64,000 bases of DNA. It comes from Crocodylus rhombifer. Taxonomy: Eukaryota > Chordata > Crocodylia > Crocodylidae. The position numbers and the translations under genes were made by a program. Below the pieces are notes generated by a model. The model ran no database searches, was not told where the DNA came from, and worked only from the letters and a program-made list of their open reading frames with translations. The stretch spans positions 1-64,000 of the forward strand of contig JAVSML010038852.1 of assembly GCA_038503035.1 (NCBI GenBank), in the 5' to 3' direction. Shown one piece after another: positions 34,581-46,579 of the stretch. The stretch's first letter is position 1. Each line of letters opens with the position of its first letter.

Positions 34581-35576
34581 TGTGTTCTATAGAGACTTTC
34601 TATCCTTTTACATGGGCTTGCAGTGTTTGAAATAGTAAATCCATGCTATATCAAGTACCTGATTCAAAAATTAAATAAGTCATAATAGATAAAAGAACTT
34701 TTCCAACATTTCCACTGTGGTTTCTCTTTCCTTGAGAATTAGGAAGCTTTATCTTCACTAATGTAAAGCAATTGTTGATGTCATAGCAGCATGATGGAAA
34801 ATCTGAAATATTTAATATAGTTTAGATGGCTGGTGTTATTTGCTCAGAGATTGCTTCTGTTTTCCCACCTTTACCTGTCACCACTGCTTTCACTTAGGCC
34901 ATGTCTACTCCCTGGCAGTATTGTGCCCTGTCTGGGGTGGCCCTGAGTGCTCTGTTGCTCCCACTTTCAGATAACAAAGGCAAGAATACACTGGTGAAGA
35001 TGGTCTAGGCATACCCTGAATGGCATGTTAGAGACTATGGATAGCCTGGGTTTGCAGTGCAGCTCTGGTGTTGATGTGGGTAAATGGGAGCAGGTGAATG
35101 TAATGCCACTCACCTGTGACAGCCAGACAGTGCCATACTGTACACATGTCATCAAAGTCCCATACAATGTAAAAAGGTAGTTAGAATAGGGCTACCTCAG
35201 GATCTCACGATGCCACACCATCAGCTATGTGTATCACTAGAAACTAAAAAACACCTTTTCCTTTCAGGCATTTATCAGTCCTCTTTGATAATACCATATA
35301 GGGATATCTTAATGAGCTTTGCCTGCAGTATCTCTGGAATTGGAGAAGCAACATAACTGTGTTTAATATAGCACTGTGCCCATGCTAATTAGCTCTGCTG
35401 CCTTGGTTTTCTCCATAGGATGATGGTTTATGCCACACAGATTCCTGTACATGGGCTTGTGTGTCCAGTTAGCTCAGGGAATCTCTGGCTGGCATTGAAT
35501 ATACCCTTTCTTCCAAGCTAGGAAATCTTAGGGAATATTGCTTAATCATAGCATCCTTGCTGGTTTCTTTTAACTA
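34581..35576. other. unrecognised sequence
   Basis: No gene or named repeat is visible. Confidence 0.4.
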
Positions 35577-35784
35577 GGTGCGTCTACATGAGACACTGAC
35601 TGCACAGTAGCCTGATACTATTATGTAGTAGTGTTGCATGGCAAAAACTGTGCTGAGATGCTACTGTGCAGTAGCATCACTTAAAAGGAGTTCAGCGGTG
35701 CTACTGCATAGTAACTCTACTTCTACAAGTACTAAATAAATGCACAATGACTACTGCACAGTAGTGTCCTGTGTAGACACACCC
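35577..35784 (+). mobile_element. short TIR element (MITE), family A, copy 4
   Basis: Starts GGTGCGTCTACATGAGACAC and ends CTGTGTAGACACACCC, the best-preserved ends of the family. The interior blocks 'gactgcacagtagcctgata', 'gctactgtgcagtagcatca' and 'agtactaaataaatgcacaa' match copies 1, 3 and 5 in order. Length is 208 bp, with no coding capacity. The target duplication is not clear (one G may be missing at the left end). Confidence 0.75.
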
Positions 35785-37263
35785 ACCGTTTGGCTCAGGA
35801 GATTAGGAATTAATGTTATAGTTATAAAGGCAAAGATGTCAATAGAGTCTAACATTAGTCTTCTAAATCCATATTTGAACACCAAAGTGACAGTGGCATG
35901 GTTTTGAGAAATCCTGCCCCCTCCCCCCCAATTACAGGTGCTGAAGCCTAAGTCTTTGACTGAAAATATTGGCCTGGTTACTATTGCGAAATGCAACTAA
36001 AATGAAAACGTTTATGTTTATTTCTTGTTCGTCTAGTGAATAGACACTAGCAATGAAATATGTAAGATAATGGCTTTCTGCTCTTACATAAAGAACTAAC
36101 TTTATAAAAGATACTTTGTAAACCAAACTGATCTTGTAATAATGACAGTTATAATAAACAGCTGTAGTAGATATTCTTTTGTGCTGTTACTGTGAAAAAA
36201 CTGATATTTGCTCTCTATATCCTGCTGAGCAACACAAAGAATGCCCCTATTTTTAAAATTTATTTAAAAGGAAAGTGAAACATTGTGGGTCTCCTTCTTT
36301 ATTATTTACTATTTACATGTAGTGCCCAAGTGACCCAGTCATGGACTAGAACCCCACAATGCATACTATGGAGACACTCCCTGACGTAGCTGATCTTTAA
36401 CTTCAGTTTGATTATTTTGTTAGCATCAGCAAGTAAAAACCAGCCTGAATATCTGTCCCATGTGTGACTGCCTAGAATTATATCTAAATCCTGCACATGT
36501 ATAAAATCAAAATATTTCAGAACTTCAAAGTTTTTGTCTTATCAAATAACTGTTGTCCTACATTCTTTGGCTTGAACAAATTAAGGTAGAGCCTGGTTTT
36601 AGCTTCATTTTATTATGTTGGAAATGGATAAATTACATATTCAACCAGATTTTGTTTAGTGAAATCCAATTATTGTGTTTTAAATGGAGATGGAGCAATG
36701 AGTCATTCAATTCATACAAGGCAAACATTTCATCATAAAGTTTAATGTAAAAATCATTCTGTTTGCCACTAATTCAGAATATCAGAAAGCCATTTAGGAG
36801 CATATCAGAAGCAAAAAGATGGTATTGTTCTAAAACACACAATAGAAGGACAAATATTATTTTCCACTAAAAAAAAATAATCTACACTTTTTCATCTTAT
36901 GGAAACTACAGAGCATGTCAAAATCAAATGTTTTTAATTCTAAATTAAAAGAGATACAGTTCAGGCTGATTGTTGCCTGCAGGAAATCTTCTAGGCTGCA
37001 TTTTTGACAACCTAAATATAAAAGCACCATCTGAGCAAATGTTAAAATCATTCTGAAGCATATGATGAATGTTCACCAGGAGTCACAGACCGTTGCCTGA
37101 TCTCAAGTGGAATTAAATTGGAGCTTTCTAGGAGAAATCAGTGCTGGAAATTTGAAGTTCAGTTTATTTAATCTAAGTTCTTTGTACACCTTTAATCTTG
37201 CCTGAACAAATAAAGTAAACCTGCCTACATAGCTCAGTGAGAAACAGCTCATGTGAGATGCAT
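35785..37263. other. AT-rich sequence, nothing recognised
   Basis: No gene or named repeat was found; a C-rich tract lies at about 35,917-35,930. Confidence 0.45.
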
Positions 37264-37266
37264 AGT

Positions 37267-37466
37267 GGGTGCATCTACATGAGACACTATGGTGCAGTAG
37301 CTCATTGTTAGCATGCAGTAGTGTTGATGGGCGCTAACTGTGTTGTGACGGTACTGGGCTGTAGCTTGTTGTTACTGCACAGTGGCATAAGGAAAAATAC
37401 ATGTGGCAATGATACAGTGCAGTAGCGCTGGTTACTGTGCAGTCTGCTGCGTGTGTAGATTCAGAT
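37267..37466 (+). mobile_element. short TIR element (MITE), family A, copy 5
   Basis: Starts GGGTGCATCTACATGAGACA and ends CGTGTGTAGATTCAGAT (last bases decayed from GCACCC). AGT lies on both sides (37,264-37,266 and 37,467-37,469), a 3-bp target duplication with the same bases as copy 1. Interior blocks of the 'ttactgcacagtggc' type. Confidence 0.72.
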
Positions 37467-37469
37467 AGT

Positions 37470-37949
37470 GAGTACATTACTGTGCAAATATAATTGTTAA
37501 TAAACTATGATACTGGATTTACAGAAATAGAGCTCACCCCTTGTTTCCCCACCCCTCCAGTAAGGATCCTAGGTTTTAAGTTTTGGTCTTCTGGGTTCTC
37601 ATTTTGTCTTCTATAGAAGGTTAGAGTAGGAATTACAGATAAATGTCAGAGGTCTCCTCCTGAATGCAGAAATACTACAAGAGAACGGTAGTAGATGTAA
37701 GCCTATCTGTATGCCTTATTTATAAACTTTGTATGAACCTCCCCTCAAAACAGCCTACCAGGATACTTTTAAATATTACATAGCATGAAGGTACCTTGTA
37801 ATTCCAAATAAAAGGAGATCTTCCTAAGCATGGCATCTACATTACCCACTGAGGTTAAGATCATGATACAAATAGCCCAAACCAGCACAGATGTGTAGCT
37901 GATATAGTAATGTCATCAGCTAGTGACTGGACTCAGCAATGATTTCAGG
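37470..37949. other. unrecognised spacer
   Basis: AT-rich spacer between two DNA elements; nothing recognised. Confidence 0.4.
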
Positions 37950-37951
37950 TA

Positions 37952-38327
37952 CAGCAAAGCTCTGTCATCTGGCATCCATGGGGAATGGGGGGTGCTGGTT
38001 AATTAAATATGCCAGTTATCTGAGAGCTATACTTAGCCATAGTTGCCGGGTGGGTGAGATATTCAGTGATAAAGTCATGATACAGCACAAGCACAACATG
38101 ATCACAATGGTGGATGATTACAATTGAGACTGCTGCTAGCGACACCACTCTGCAGCATCCTAAAGCTTCCGTAAACAACAGATCTATGAGAAGTGCATAG
38201 CAAGACGCTGGATGGCTACTGGAATTTTTCCAGCTACGTGAAGACAGATTTGTATTGCCGTCTATGGCAGATGTCGGTTAACAAAGCTTTCCAGATGGTA
38301 AAGTGCCGGATAACACAGCTTTTACTG
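37952..38327. mobile_element. non-autonomous Tigger-like (Tc1/mariner) element
   Basis: A 376-bp element with TA on both sides (37,950-37,951 and 38,328-38,329). Ends CAGCAAAGCTCTGTCATCTG and, read inward from the right, CAGTAAAAGCTGTGTTATCC. It shares 'ggggaatggggg.tgctggt' next to the left end with the 15.1-kb element, so both belong to one family, but the interiors differ. No transposase remains. Confidence 0.83.
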
Positions 38328-38380
38328 TACTACTACCTCACAGGTAAAGAAGCATTCCCTTAGCCAACTTGAAGCTTCTG

Positions 38381-39520
38381 GGCTAGGGACAGACATTCAA
38401 AAATCCTGTGCCTGAATTGATTCAATCTTTGCAAGTTAGTCTAACCTGCTCAGGTTGAACTGGTTTGCAACTGCACAGACATTCTTTCTAGACTGAGGAA
38501 ATGCAGACACATGCCTGCAGTGGCTCAAGCTAGAAGTTGGAGGGCACTAGAGCAGCCCTCCCTCCCTTCCATAGTGCTGACCTGAGGTGGGGCATGGCCA
38601 GGCCCCAGCAGGACACTCTGATTAGGGAGGGATGTTAACCCCCACCCTGCCTGCACTATCCCAGGCTTTTCTCCCTTCCCTGCTCAATGGGTGGGAGTGT
38701 TGCCAGACTCCAGTTCCAGGCTAGCTCTCTAAGGCAAAGGGGGGGGAGGGGTGCAATGCATGAATATGTTGATGATACTGAGCTTTTAAATCTCCCTCTC
38801 CCTGCTTCTTCATATTGTCTGCAAACCTGACAGGCAAGGGAGCCATCAGGGGTCTGATAACATGACATTTATCAGCCCATCAACAAAACAAAATCCTCTC
38901 TTATTAGTTCAAGCTCTTCTTAAGCAGCTTTTTCCAAGGAAGGAATGGAGGGACATTACCAGCTAATTGTCAACCAACTTTTGATTGTTCCAAAACGACC
39001 TAAGTGGACCGTGTTCTGCCTGCCTGTCCCAGTGAAAACTGGACACACACACACCTCTCAGCATTAGCTGGCATACCACATGCCTAGGGTCCATGGGGCT
39101 GGGGTCCATGCTGTGGGATAGGAGGGAGGGATCCCTGCTTGAGCAGTGGTGGGGAGGGCTAGGGCAGGGGGAAGCAAGGCAGACCCTTCTGTGTCTGCAG
39201 TTTCCACTGGAGTTCTGGCTAGGAAGCAGAGGGGTGGGCCAGCCCTGTTCTCTGGAGCAGCCCTGCCCAGAGCTGCAAAGCGTTTGGGATGCTGAGGGAC
39301 TCTGGTTTAACTTAAACCAGGAAGGGTTCAGGAACAGACATTGCATAAACTTGTTTGACCCAAATCGGTTAAGTTTGATAGTACATTCATCCAGGTTTAT
39401 CTTAAACCAGTTTCAGCCATTTTGAAACTGGTTTCTGTGCACTGAACTTATGTTCTGTTACAGGTTTAAACCGGTTTCTGGTCACTTAAACCATTTTATG
39501 TGGAATGTCTGTCCCTAGCC
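38381..39520. mobile_element. 1.1-kb TIR DNA element with AAACCGGTTT-like subterminal repeats
   Basis: Left end GGCTAGGGACAGACATTC and right end GAATGTCTGTCCCTAGCC are perfect 18-bp inverted repeats. Near the right end, related palindromic motifs recur ('aaaccagttt', 'aaactggttt', 'aaaccggttt'), as does 'gaactggttt' near the left; these are candidate transposase-binding repeats. The core (about 39,090-39,290) is GC-rich. A short stretch near 38,757 reads like an L2-type RT motif C and may be an internal insertion. I find no convincing target duplication, so the superfamily (hAT is plausible) stays open. Confidence 0.7.
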
Positions 39521-41124
39521 TTGGTGTTGGGACTAGACACTATAAATCTAAGTTTGACTCCTCTCTGTTTGTGGTATGGTCCATTATCATTTTATAGAAC
39601 ATTCCCTTCAAAGCAAAAGAGAGGATTTTAAATATTAAAAACAATTCAAGCTACTATTTGTTCCCTTTGAACCATAGCCTTCTTTTACAGAGTCACTGAA
39701 AAATTATTTGAACACAGCCAAGAGGGTATTTTGTAGGACATTTTTCCTGGGGGTACTTTCCAAGCTGTTTACCACAGGGACAACACCACATTACAAGTTT
39801 TGTCCACATGTAAGATGGCATCCACTCAGGCATAATGATAAGCAGATGGCATTATTTGCAGTGGAAGTAATAACAACCAGAAGCATCGCTCCTGCATTAT
39901 TTCATTGCTGCCTGCATTATTTTGCAAATATTTTCATATTATCTTTTTTTTAATATGTAGAACTTTTTGGGCTTTCTCTATGCAAGGACAGTTATTGATA
40001 ACAACTGGAATTAAATTGGCGATCAGACAGAAGGTATTTGAAAGCTGGCATACTTTCAGCAACATTGACCTACCTTACCAACAGAAAAGAAAATGAGTCT
40101 TCATATAGCCTAAGGATCAGGAATTACAATTTGCTAAGGGTTAAAATACATCTTGTGTATGGATATATATCATAGTATATAAATTAAGAAGTTAATGTAC
40201 TGATTCACATATTGTATATCAACCATAACTATATTATATATTTATTATATACATTTGTATTCATTGTATACATTTTATATAGATGATAATGAATAAGCTA
40301 ACTTTAATATGAGTGCAGCATTAATTTTCATGATGCCAATATAATGAATTTAATACTAATGCAATATTAATTGTCCACTTATAATATGCTGGCACCTTAC
40401 CAGGTCTATTGCACTTACATTTGATAATTTTAAAAATAATTTTCTGTATTTGCTAAAGAGATTGAGAATTCATCAAAAAACTCAGAGATAGCATTTTTCT
40501 CATGATGCTTTGAGCTAGACTGTGGCTTTAAAGGTCCCTGATACATTAGGAGAGATGGTGTGGAAGGGACTTACATCTGTAGCAACTCCCAAGGGCAATC
40601 TGCATCCTGGGACAGAAAACACAGATTGCCTCCAAAGGCACTAGAGACCACATGCCAAGTGGTGACTACACCTACTGGAAGGTTTCAATGTGCACTCCCA
40701 CAAGCACTGGCCCCAGACAGCTGGTATGGATGAGCTATGAGCACAGTTCAAAACGTTCCCAGCTGACGTGCTAAGCACAGATAGCTATTTTTCTTACAAA
40801 TTGCCTCTGCACTGAGGGATTGCATTGCAGGGCTTTTGCCAGTGGAGAAAGACCTTGTTTCTTAGGAATTTGAAAAATGTCCTGCTTGGAAGAAAAGTAA
40901 AATTGTTTTGGGAGTTAGCAACAAGAAGCATGCTGCCTCTGTAGTCTCTTACAATAAGAAATACAAACTCTGTTCTTTAATGAACTCATACTGATACTGG
41001 ACTCGTACTGAGTTGATAATGCCATCATTTCAGGGATTCTTCTGCTTGAGCTAACCCATCAAGGAGGAGACTGCAAGGTCGTGCAACTATTCTTATATAT
41101 ATCTATAGTAGTTCTGCCTAGAGA
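39521..41124. other. AT-rich sequence, nothing recognised
   Basis: A strongly AT-rich tract runs from about 40,140 to 40,400. No gene or named repeat is visible. Confidence 0.45.
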
Positions 41125-41335
41125 CCCTGCTTAGGAGCAAGGCCCCATTCTGCCAGACATTATACAAATGCATTGTACAAGACAGCTTCTGCTTCAGAGA
41201 ATTTATAATCTAAACAGACAAGGCCGGCTGTAAGAAAGAAAGGAAGTATTCCTCTCCTTATTTCATGAACGAGGAACAGAAATGTTGTCCAAAATCCATT
41301 TTAGTCAATTATTTAATTTGACTGGGGGTTAAAAT
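41125..41335 (+). repeat. L3/MIR-type relic
   Basis: 'caaggccccattctgccaga', then 'cagagaatttataatctaaa', 'cagacaaggc', then a diverged 'gaacgaggaacagaaatg' block. It follows the order of an old sauropsid repeat ('gggcctgatc', 'gagcttacaatctaa', 'gacaagac', 'gaaactgaggcac'). Confidence 0.52.
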
Positions 41336-41904
41336 GGAGCCCTAAAACAGATAGCTCAGTGTTCAGATTCCTCAGCTATGCTGGTATCTGAAACCCACTG
41401 AAATCAACAGCTAGGCAACCACATATGTTTGAGGATCTGAGCCTGAGTGAATTACCAAAATCACAATGGACATTGTTGCAGAATTAAGACTTGAGCTTCG
41501 AGCTAATGCATCCTAATCTAGTGCATTAAGCACAATGCTATCATTCTTCAATTCCTAGATTATGTTTTCGGCTGTGACTGCAGTATATTGTAGATGCATC
41601 TGCCCTAGCTTTCAATTCTCTGTGTTAAATACTGGTATCAAACTAGCTACTGCAGCATGGAGCTCAACATGGGTTAACCATTTTAGCATTTCCCCTTTGA
41701 TGGATTATGCAGCCTGTAATGACCATTATTCTGCCATTGCGACACTTCTGCCAGCACCCCAGCTAGCTAATTTAAAGTTGATTTGCATTTGTCTATACCA
41801 TACTATAATCACAGCAATTCCTGAAGTATAGGCATATCCTAAATTCTGTGAAAACATCAACAGTGAAAACACCATGCTCAGTTCATACAGGTGACTAGTT
41901 TTTG

Positions 41905-42240
41905 GTTTTGTGCTTGTCTGATTACTTTATTGACTTTCAGATGATCAAGGTTGTATTTGGATGAATTTAAATTTAAGACACAGAACACTTGCAAGTGGCA
42001 AATGAACTGAAATGGGTTTCTATAGGAAACTATGGGTTAAAACCAGCCAAAAGAAAACAATGAAAATCATAAGGGAACTGTGACAATCACTCACATGTCC
42101 CAGTCTTGTGTGGAATACTGTCCATGTGATCTGAAGAGCTGAAATTGTAAAGGCAACGGCAGGATGAAAAGAGTGTGTCTTGCATTCAGAAGAAGAAAAA
42201 TCAATGGAAAAAAAATCAATGGAAAGTTATAAAAGCTGTA
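41905..42240 (+). pseudogene. ancient CR1/L3-type LINE fragment
   Basis: The first 150 bp are a diverged direct copy of the sequence at about 43,160-43,320 (shared 'gatgatcaaggttgt', 'tgaaatgggttt', 'gggttaaaac'). The following part reads CVEYCP in one frame, compatible with a broken RT thumb 'LEYC' block. Identity is supported mainly by the paired copy, so confidence is moderate. Confidence 0.45.
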
Positions 42241-42914
42241 CCAATTAGTTTTCTAATATATGGCCTTTTGAAGTGCCAAAGAGCATTTTTAAGTGGTACT
42301 TTTTATTTTTATTTGAATAGACTGACTGCTTAATGGTACGGAAGCAATCATGTAAAACTAGAAAAGACTGTACCAAAAAGGGATCTTTTAGAAGTGAAGG
42401 AAGCAGGAACTATAAATATGAGTGACCCTTCATTTCCAAGACTATGCACCCAGGACAATCCTACACTTTGTTTCGCACATCTTCTTTTGGTTGCACCATT
42501 GTAAGGTGCTGAAATCATGTGAATGAGAGAAGGATTTGGCCCTGTGAAGCCCAGTGACATTTGATCTCACATGGGAATGAAGGTGTGAAAAATCTTCCCC
42601 TTCACAAAAAGTCAGAGCATGAGACCTAACCTTCTTTCACTTAGTTACATGGCTGAGAGAATCAAAGCGCCAGAATTAGCTGTGGAAGGTAACAGAAGCA
42701 ACAACAACAACAGATTCTTTTAACACTTTTATGCATTTTCAGTCAATAAGAAACAAAGTGGTATTTTCCTATGCAAGTGCCCCTGTATTTATCAACCTCT
42801 GTTATGAGTAACACTGAAAATAATCAAAATAAAGTTCTTTTTCTATTCCATTTTAGCAGGCTATGCCTCTGGGTCTGTCTGTAAAGAATAATTTGAGATA
42901 TTACTGACACATCA

Positions 42915-42980
42915 TACTATGGGGGTTGGATTAGATGACCTCTTGAGGTCCTTTCCAACCCTAAATTTCTATGATTCTAC
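42915..42980 (+). repeat. CR1 LINE 3' end
   Basis: 'gggggttggattagatgacc', then 'tcttgaggtcctttccaacc', then 'ctatgattcta'. This is the typical avian/reptile CR1 terminus with its ATTCTATGAT-type end. Only about 65 bp remain. Confidence 0.88.
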
Positions 42981-43159
42981 ATTTTAGGATTAAAAAAGAA
43001 TAATTATTTCCACATTTGAAGCTTTAGATAAAAAAGAAAAGAAAAGACTGGACAACACTTGCATTACAGTCTTGAATTTCAGGTATCCACGATACCCTTG
43101 TAACATAAGAAAGATTCTGTCCCTTGACATTGTACTGAAAATTCCCTCAATTTCTGTGC

Positions 43160-43900
43160 TTGTTTAATGACTTCCATGACTTTTAGATGATCAAGGTTGT
43201 GTTTGACTGTCATTTAAATTTTAGAAATAATTTCTTATGCAATGGTAAGTGAAAAATGAATTGAAATGGGCTTTTATAGGAACATGTGGGTTAAAACTGA
43301 CTAAAAGACCATAAACAAAGGATTATAATCGTGAATATGGGAGAAATATCAAGTAGGGTAATGAAGGGTGCAGTTTTAGGACTGTTCCTATTTAACATCT
43401 TCATTAGCAATCTGGAAGAAAGAGTAAACAGCATGTTAATGAAATGCACAAATGGTACTAAATTAGGAAGAGTCACAAACACCAGTGAGAGTACAGATAT
43501 AACAGGCACAGCCCTAGGGAGAAACATAGGCAGGAAAAAACAAAATGTTGAAAAATGCAAGCTAATAGATTAGGGCTAAAACAATATTAATCAATTTAGA
43601 AAAAAAGTCCGGAAAAGGAGTGATGTAGAAAGAAATTTAGTGAACAACAAATTAAATATTAGTTGTAATGTGATGCGGTTGCAATAAAAGGCAATAAACT
43701 TTGGGCTACATATGCAAAGGCATGAAGTCATGGATCAAAGAGGCAATAGTTCCTCTGAATTGCTCTGTGCTACTCAAATTGGAATATTTTGTTCTGGGAA
43801 CAACAGAATATTGATAGACTGGAAGAAATTTGTAAGTCAGTGGAGCTATAACAAGTTTATACTAATAGATATTTTGACCCCTAGATATAGGCAGATCCAG
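43160..43900 (+). pseudogene. ancient CR1/L3-type LINE reverse transcriptase fragment
   Basis: At 43,331-43,573 the frame gives GAVLGLFLFNIFISNLEERV followed by KCTNGTKLGRV, a decayed copy of RT motif B ('GVPQGSVLGPLLFNIFINDL') and motif C ('ADDTKLG', here without the two Asp). Near the frame end KCKLI matches 'KCKVM'. Later LLCATQIGIFCSGN fits the thumb 'LVRPQLEYCVQFW'. Many substitutions and frameshifts show great age compared with the CR1 copies at 28 and 55 kb. Confidence 0.72.
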
Positions 43901-46579
43901 GATTTTAAAAAAAGGTGGGAGTATAGGTTCAGCACTAACAAGTGTAGGAGGGACTGCACCCCCCACTTCCAGCTCCTCCCTTCAGGGTGGGCAGATCATA
44001 CTGCAGGAGCAGAAGCCAAGAAAATTTTTTAAAGTCCCTATTTTTGGTAAGAATTTCCAGCCCTGTAGTGTGTGGTTTCAGCGTTGGGTCCTGTCTTGTC
44101 CTGTCCCATGTACAGCAACATCTCCCCTTCTTTCTCATTCTCCCATTCACCCTCATTATTTATACCCCTGGTCACAAAAAGGGCTTGGAGAGATCTGCCT
44201 GCCACTGCTGCTGGCTGGCCTTTCCTGCCCTGCTCTAGCCGGGGCTGTTTAGAACCAAGCTCAGCTGGGGACAGCAGTGGTAGTATGTAGCAGCCTACAT
44301 GTTTGCAGCGTCTGTGCAATCCAGGTGTAGGTGGTAAGCAACTGATTGTTGGTCAGCCTAGGAGGACTGGGACAGCTGAGGAGCATAATTGGCTGGCCAG
44401 TCCAAGTTAAAGCTCCCAGGCCCAATCAAGTAGAGTTGAACAAAGCTAGCTAGCAGATGAGGGTACTCTGGGAAGAGACTCCAGCAGAATGAGACAGAGA
44501 GAGAAAAAAAGAGGGAAGACTTGGGGGCTGTAGTGTAGAGCTGGAGTGATTGTCTTAGGGTCTGGGAAAAGATCACAAGCCAAGAGATATGATTGCAAGG
44601 CTAGAAGCAGCAATAAACCAGAGAACCTTCTCAGGGTCTGGGAAAGAACCTAGGTGGTGAGTGTGAACCAGGGAACCCACTTCAGAGTGAGGGAGAAAGG
44701 AGACTGTGGTGATGAGAAAGTGGCACAGACCTGGAATAACTTTCTCAGGGTCTGGGAAAAGACCCTAAGATGTTTGATATCCCTGTATTGGCTATGCCTT
44801 CATAAAGCATAAACAATCAGTCTGCAAAAAGATGAAGTGTCTTGTGGGGCAAGTATGCCTAGAAAAATAAAGATGGTGTTATCTACACTGACAACCTGCT
44901 ACATTGTGGATGGGTTTCCCAACTGTCTTCTTTTCCCCTGGTTCTTCCCCACAACCCCAGGGATCTTAGCAGAAGTGGAGAACCTGCCCACTGCCACTGG
45001 GTTAGCTGAGCAGCACTCTTTGCACAGCCTGACTGGAGCAAGGTAGGAGCAGCTCTGAGTGTCCCACCTTCATCTCAGTTGTTGGCAGTAGCAGCAGTGG
45101 GTGGAGGGTGGGGGACATGCTATTGAGTACAGAGGGGAAGGGAGGGGGTACCAGGAATAAATAGGGGAATTTCTTAGTTGCTTTGGCATGACCATGTTAC
45201 TGAAGCCCACCTGGATCCTCCCCTACCCAGAAACTTGTTTATTAGATGAGCAAGTGGAGGTATCCTAGTTTACAAAGCTCAAAAGATCTTTCCCCTCAAA
45301 AAGGGACCTTATTTGTTTTGGGTTGTCAGAGTACTTTGTAAAATGAAACTGAAAAATAGACATCTAGGATTAATAGATGGAAAAAGAGTATAATTGTCTT
45401 TTAAATGTTTATTGAACTCAAACTCCAAATGAAGTATAGCTCCTTTATATTCATTCTCCTTTGGGCAGTTCTGCACCAAGGATGGTGGTTGGGAAAGCAT
45501 TTGTGGTGGCTGCTACTTTTGTTCCCTGATCACCTTTGCCTGGTTATGCTGTTCAGGAATGGAATGACTTAAATCATTGTGAAAGTGAAGGTTATTTAGA
45601 AATGGAAATGCACTCTTGCTAATACAGCACTGTAGGCAATACCAGCTGAAGATGCTACACAAGTTGTTTTAAGGGAGTAGCTACAGGAAGTTTGTTTCAG
45701 TGAAGAAGTAAGATTACATGGATGCAGATGCTATGAAAACAAATTGGCTCTTGATCATTCAAACAGTGTTAATATTTTCATCATTTCCCATCTTCTCATT
45801 GGCATAAAATGAAGTACATTGCTAACAGAGAGGAGTTCAGTGCAAAATTTAGAATAGTCCCCATCTGGGGACATTAAGTCTGGATCCAGAGTCCATGTGA
45901 GTTTTATAGGAAAAAATAACTATGAAATAAAAATATAATTACAAAGGTATATTTTGTTTTATTTTTAACTGGGCTTTCATTTGGACAAGAAATTTAATTA
46001 TTTTGGCCCTAGAGGGACTATTCTATTTGCAGTAATAGGTATAAACAAATAGACAACTGCCCATTCTTGAATGTAGATGATTTTTCCAAAAGGCAGGAAA
46101 AAAAATATCTAAGAACAACTATAAAGAAGCCAATTGTTTTGGATCAGGATATACAGACACATCAGAACATTCTGTGTAAAATCTTGAAGAGTTCTCTTTC
46201 CACGAGAAAATGCTTATACTTCCCAGTTGGTTAAAAGAAAATGGGACCTCCTTTTGGTATCAAGGGAAATATTATTAATCATGTTTTAACTGAATACTTT
46301 TTGTCTTCTAATCTAAGTTGGTATGTTGGCTGGTAATGCAGGGAGAAGCCATGTAAGCCACTTCACCTAAAGGAGAAAGACATCAACCTGTGTGTGCCTG
46401 ACTATTCCTGTTTCTCGTTGTGGTATGCTAGACTCAGGCAGCTGTCTAGTTCAGAATATGGGTACAGGTGGGTAAGCAGATCAAAATCACAGACATTGTC
46501 TTGCTTTTTTAGGTCCATGTGCAGTTTTAAAAAAAACAGGGAAGACCAATCTCGTATGCTACAGGGTGTCTGTCTATAT
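43901..46579. other. unrecognised sequence with a thrice-repeated motif
   Basis: No gene was identified. Between 44,554 and 44,770 the motif 'cagggtctgggaaaaga' recurs three times (about 44,554, 44,630 and 44,743), which hints at an LTR-element leader or other repeat that I cannot name. The remainder is AT-rich. Confidence 0.4.

Noticed and set aside
3362..37466. CRISPR-like array from the recurring 'tgcacagtagc' blocks
   Set aside because: Units are irregular, diverged and dispersed as TIR elements in eukaryotic DNA; there are no regular repeats and spacers and no cas genes.
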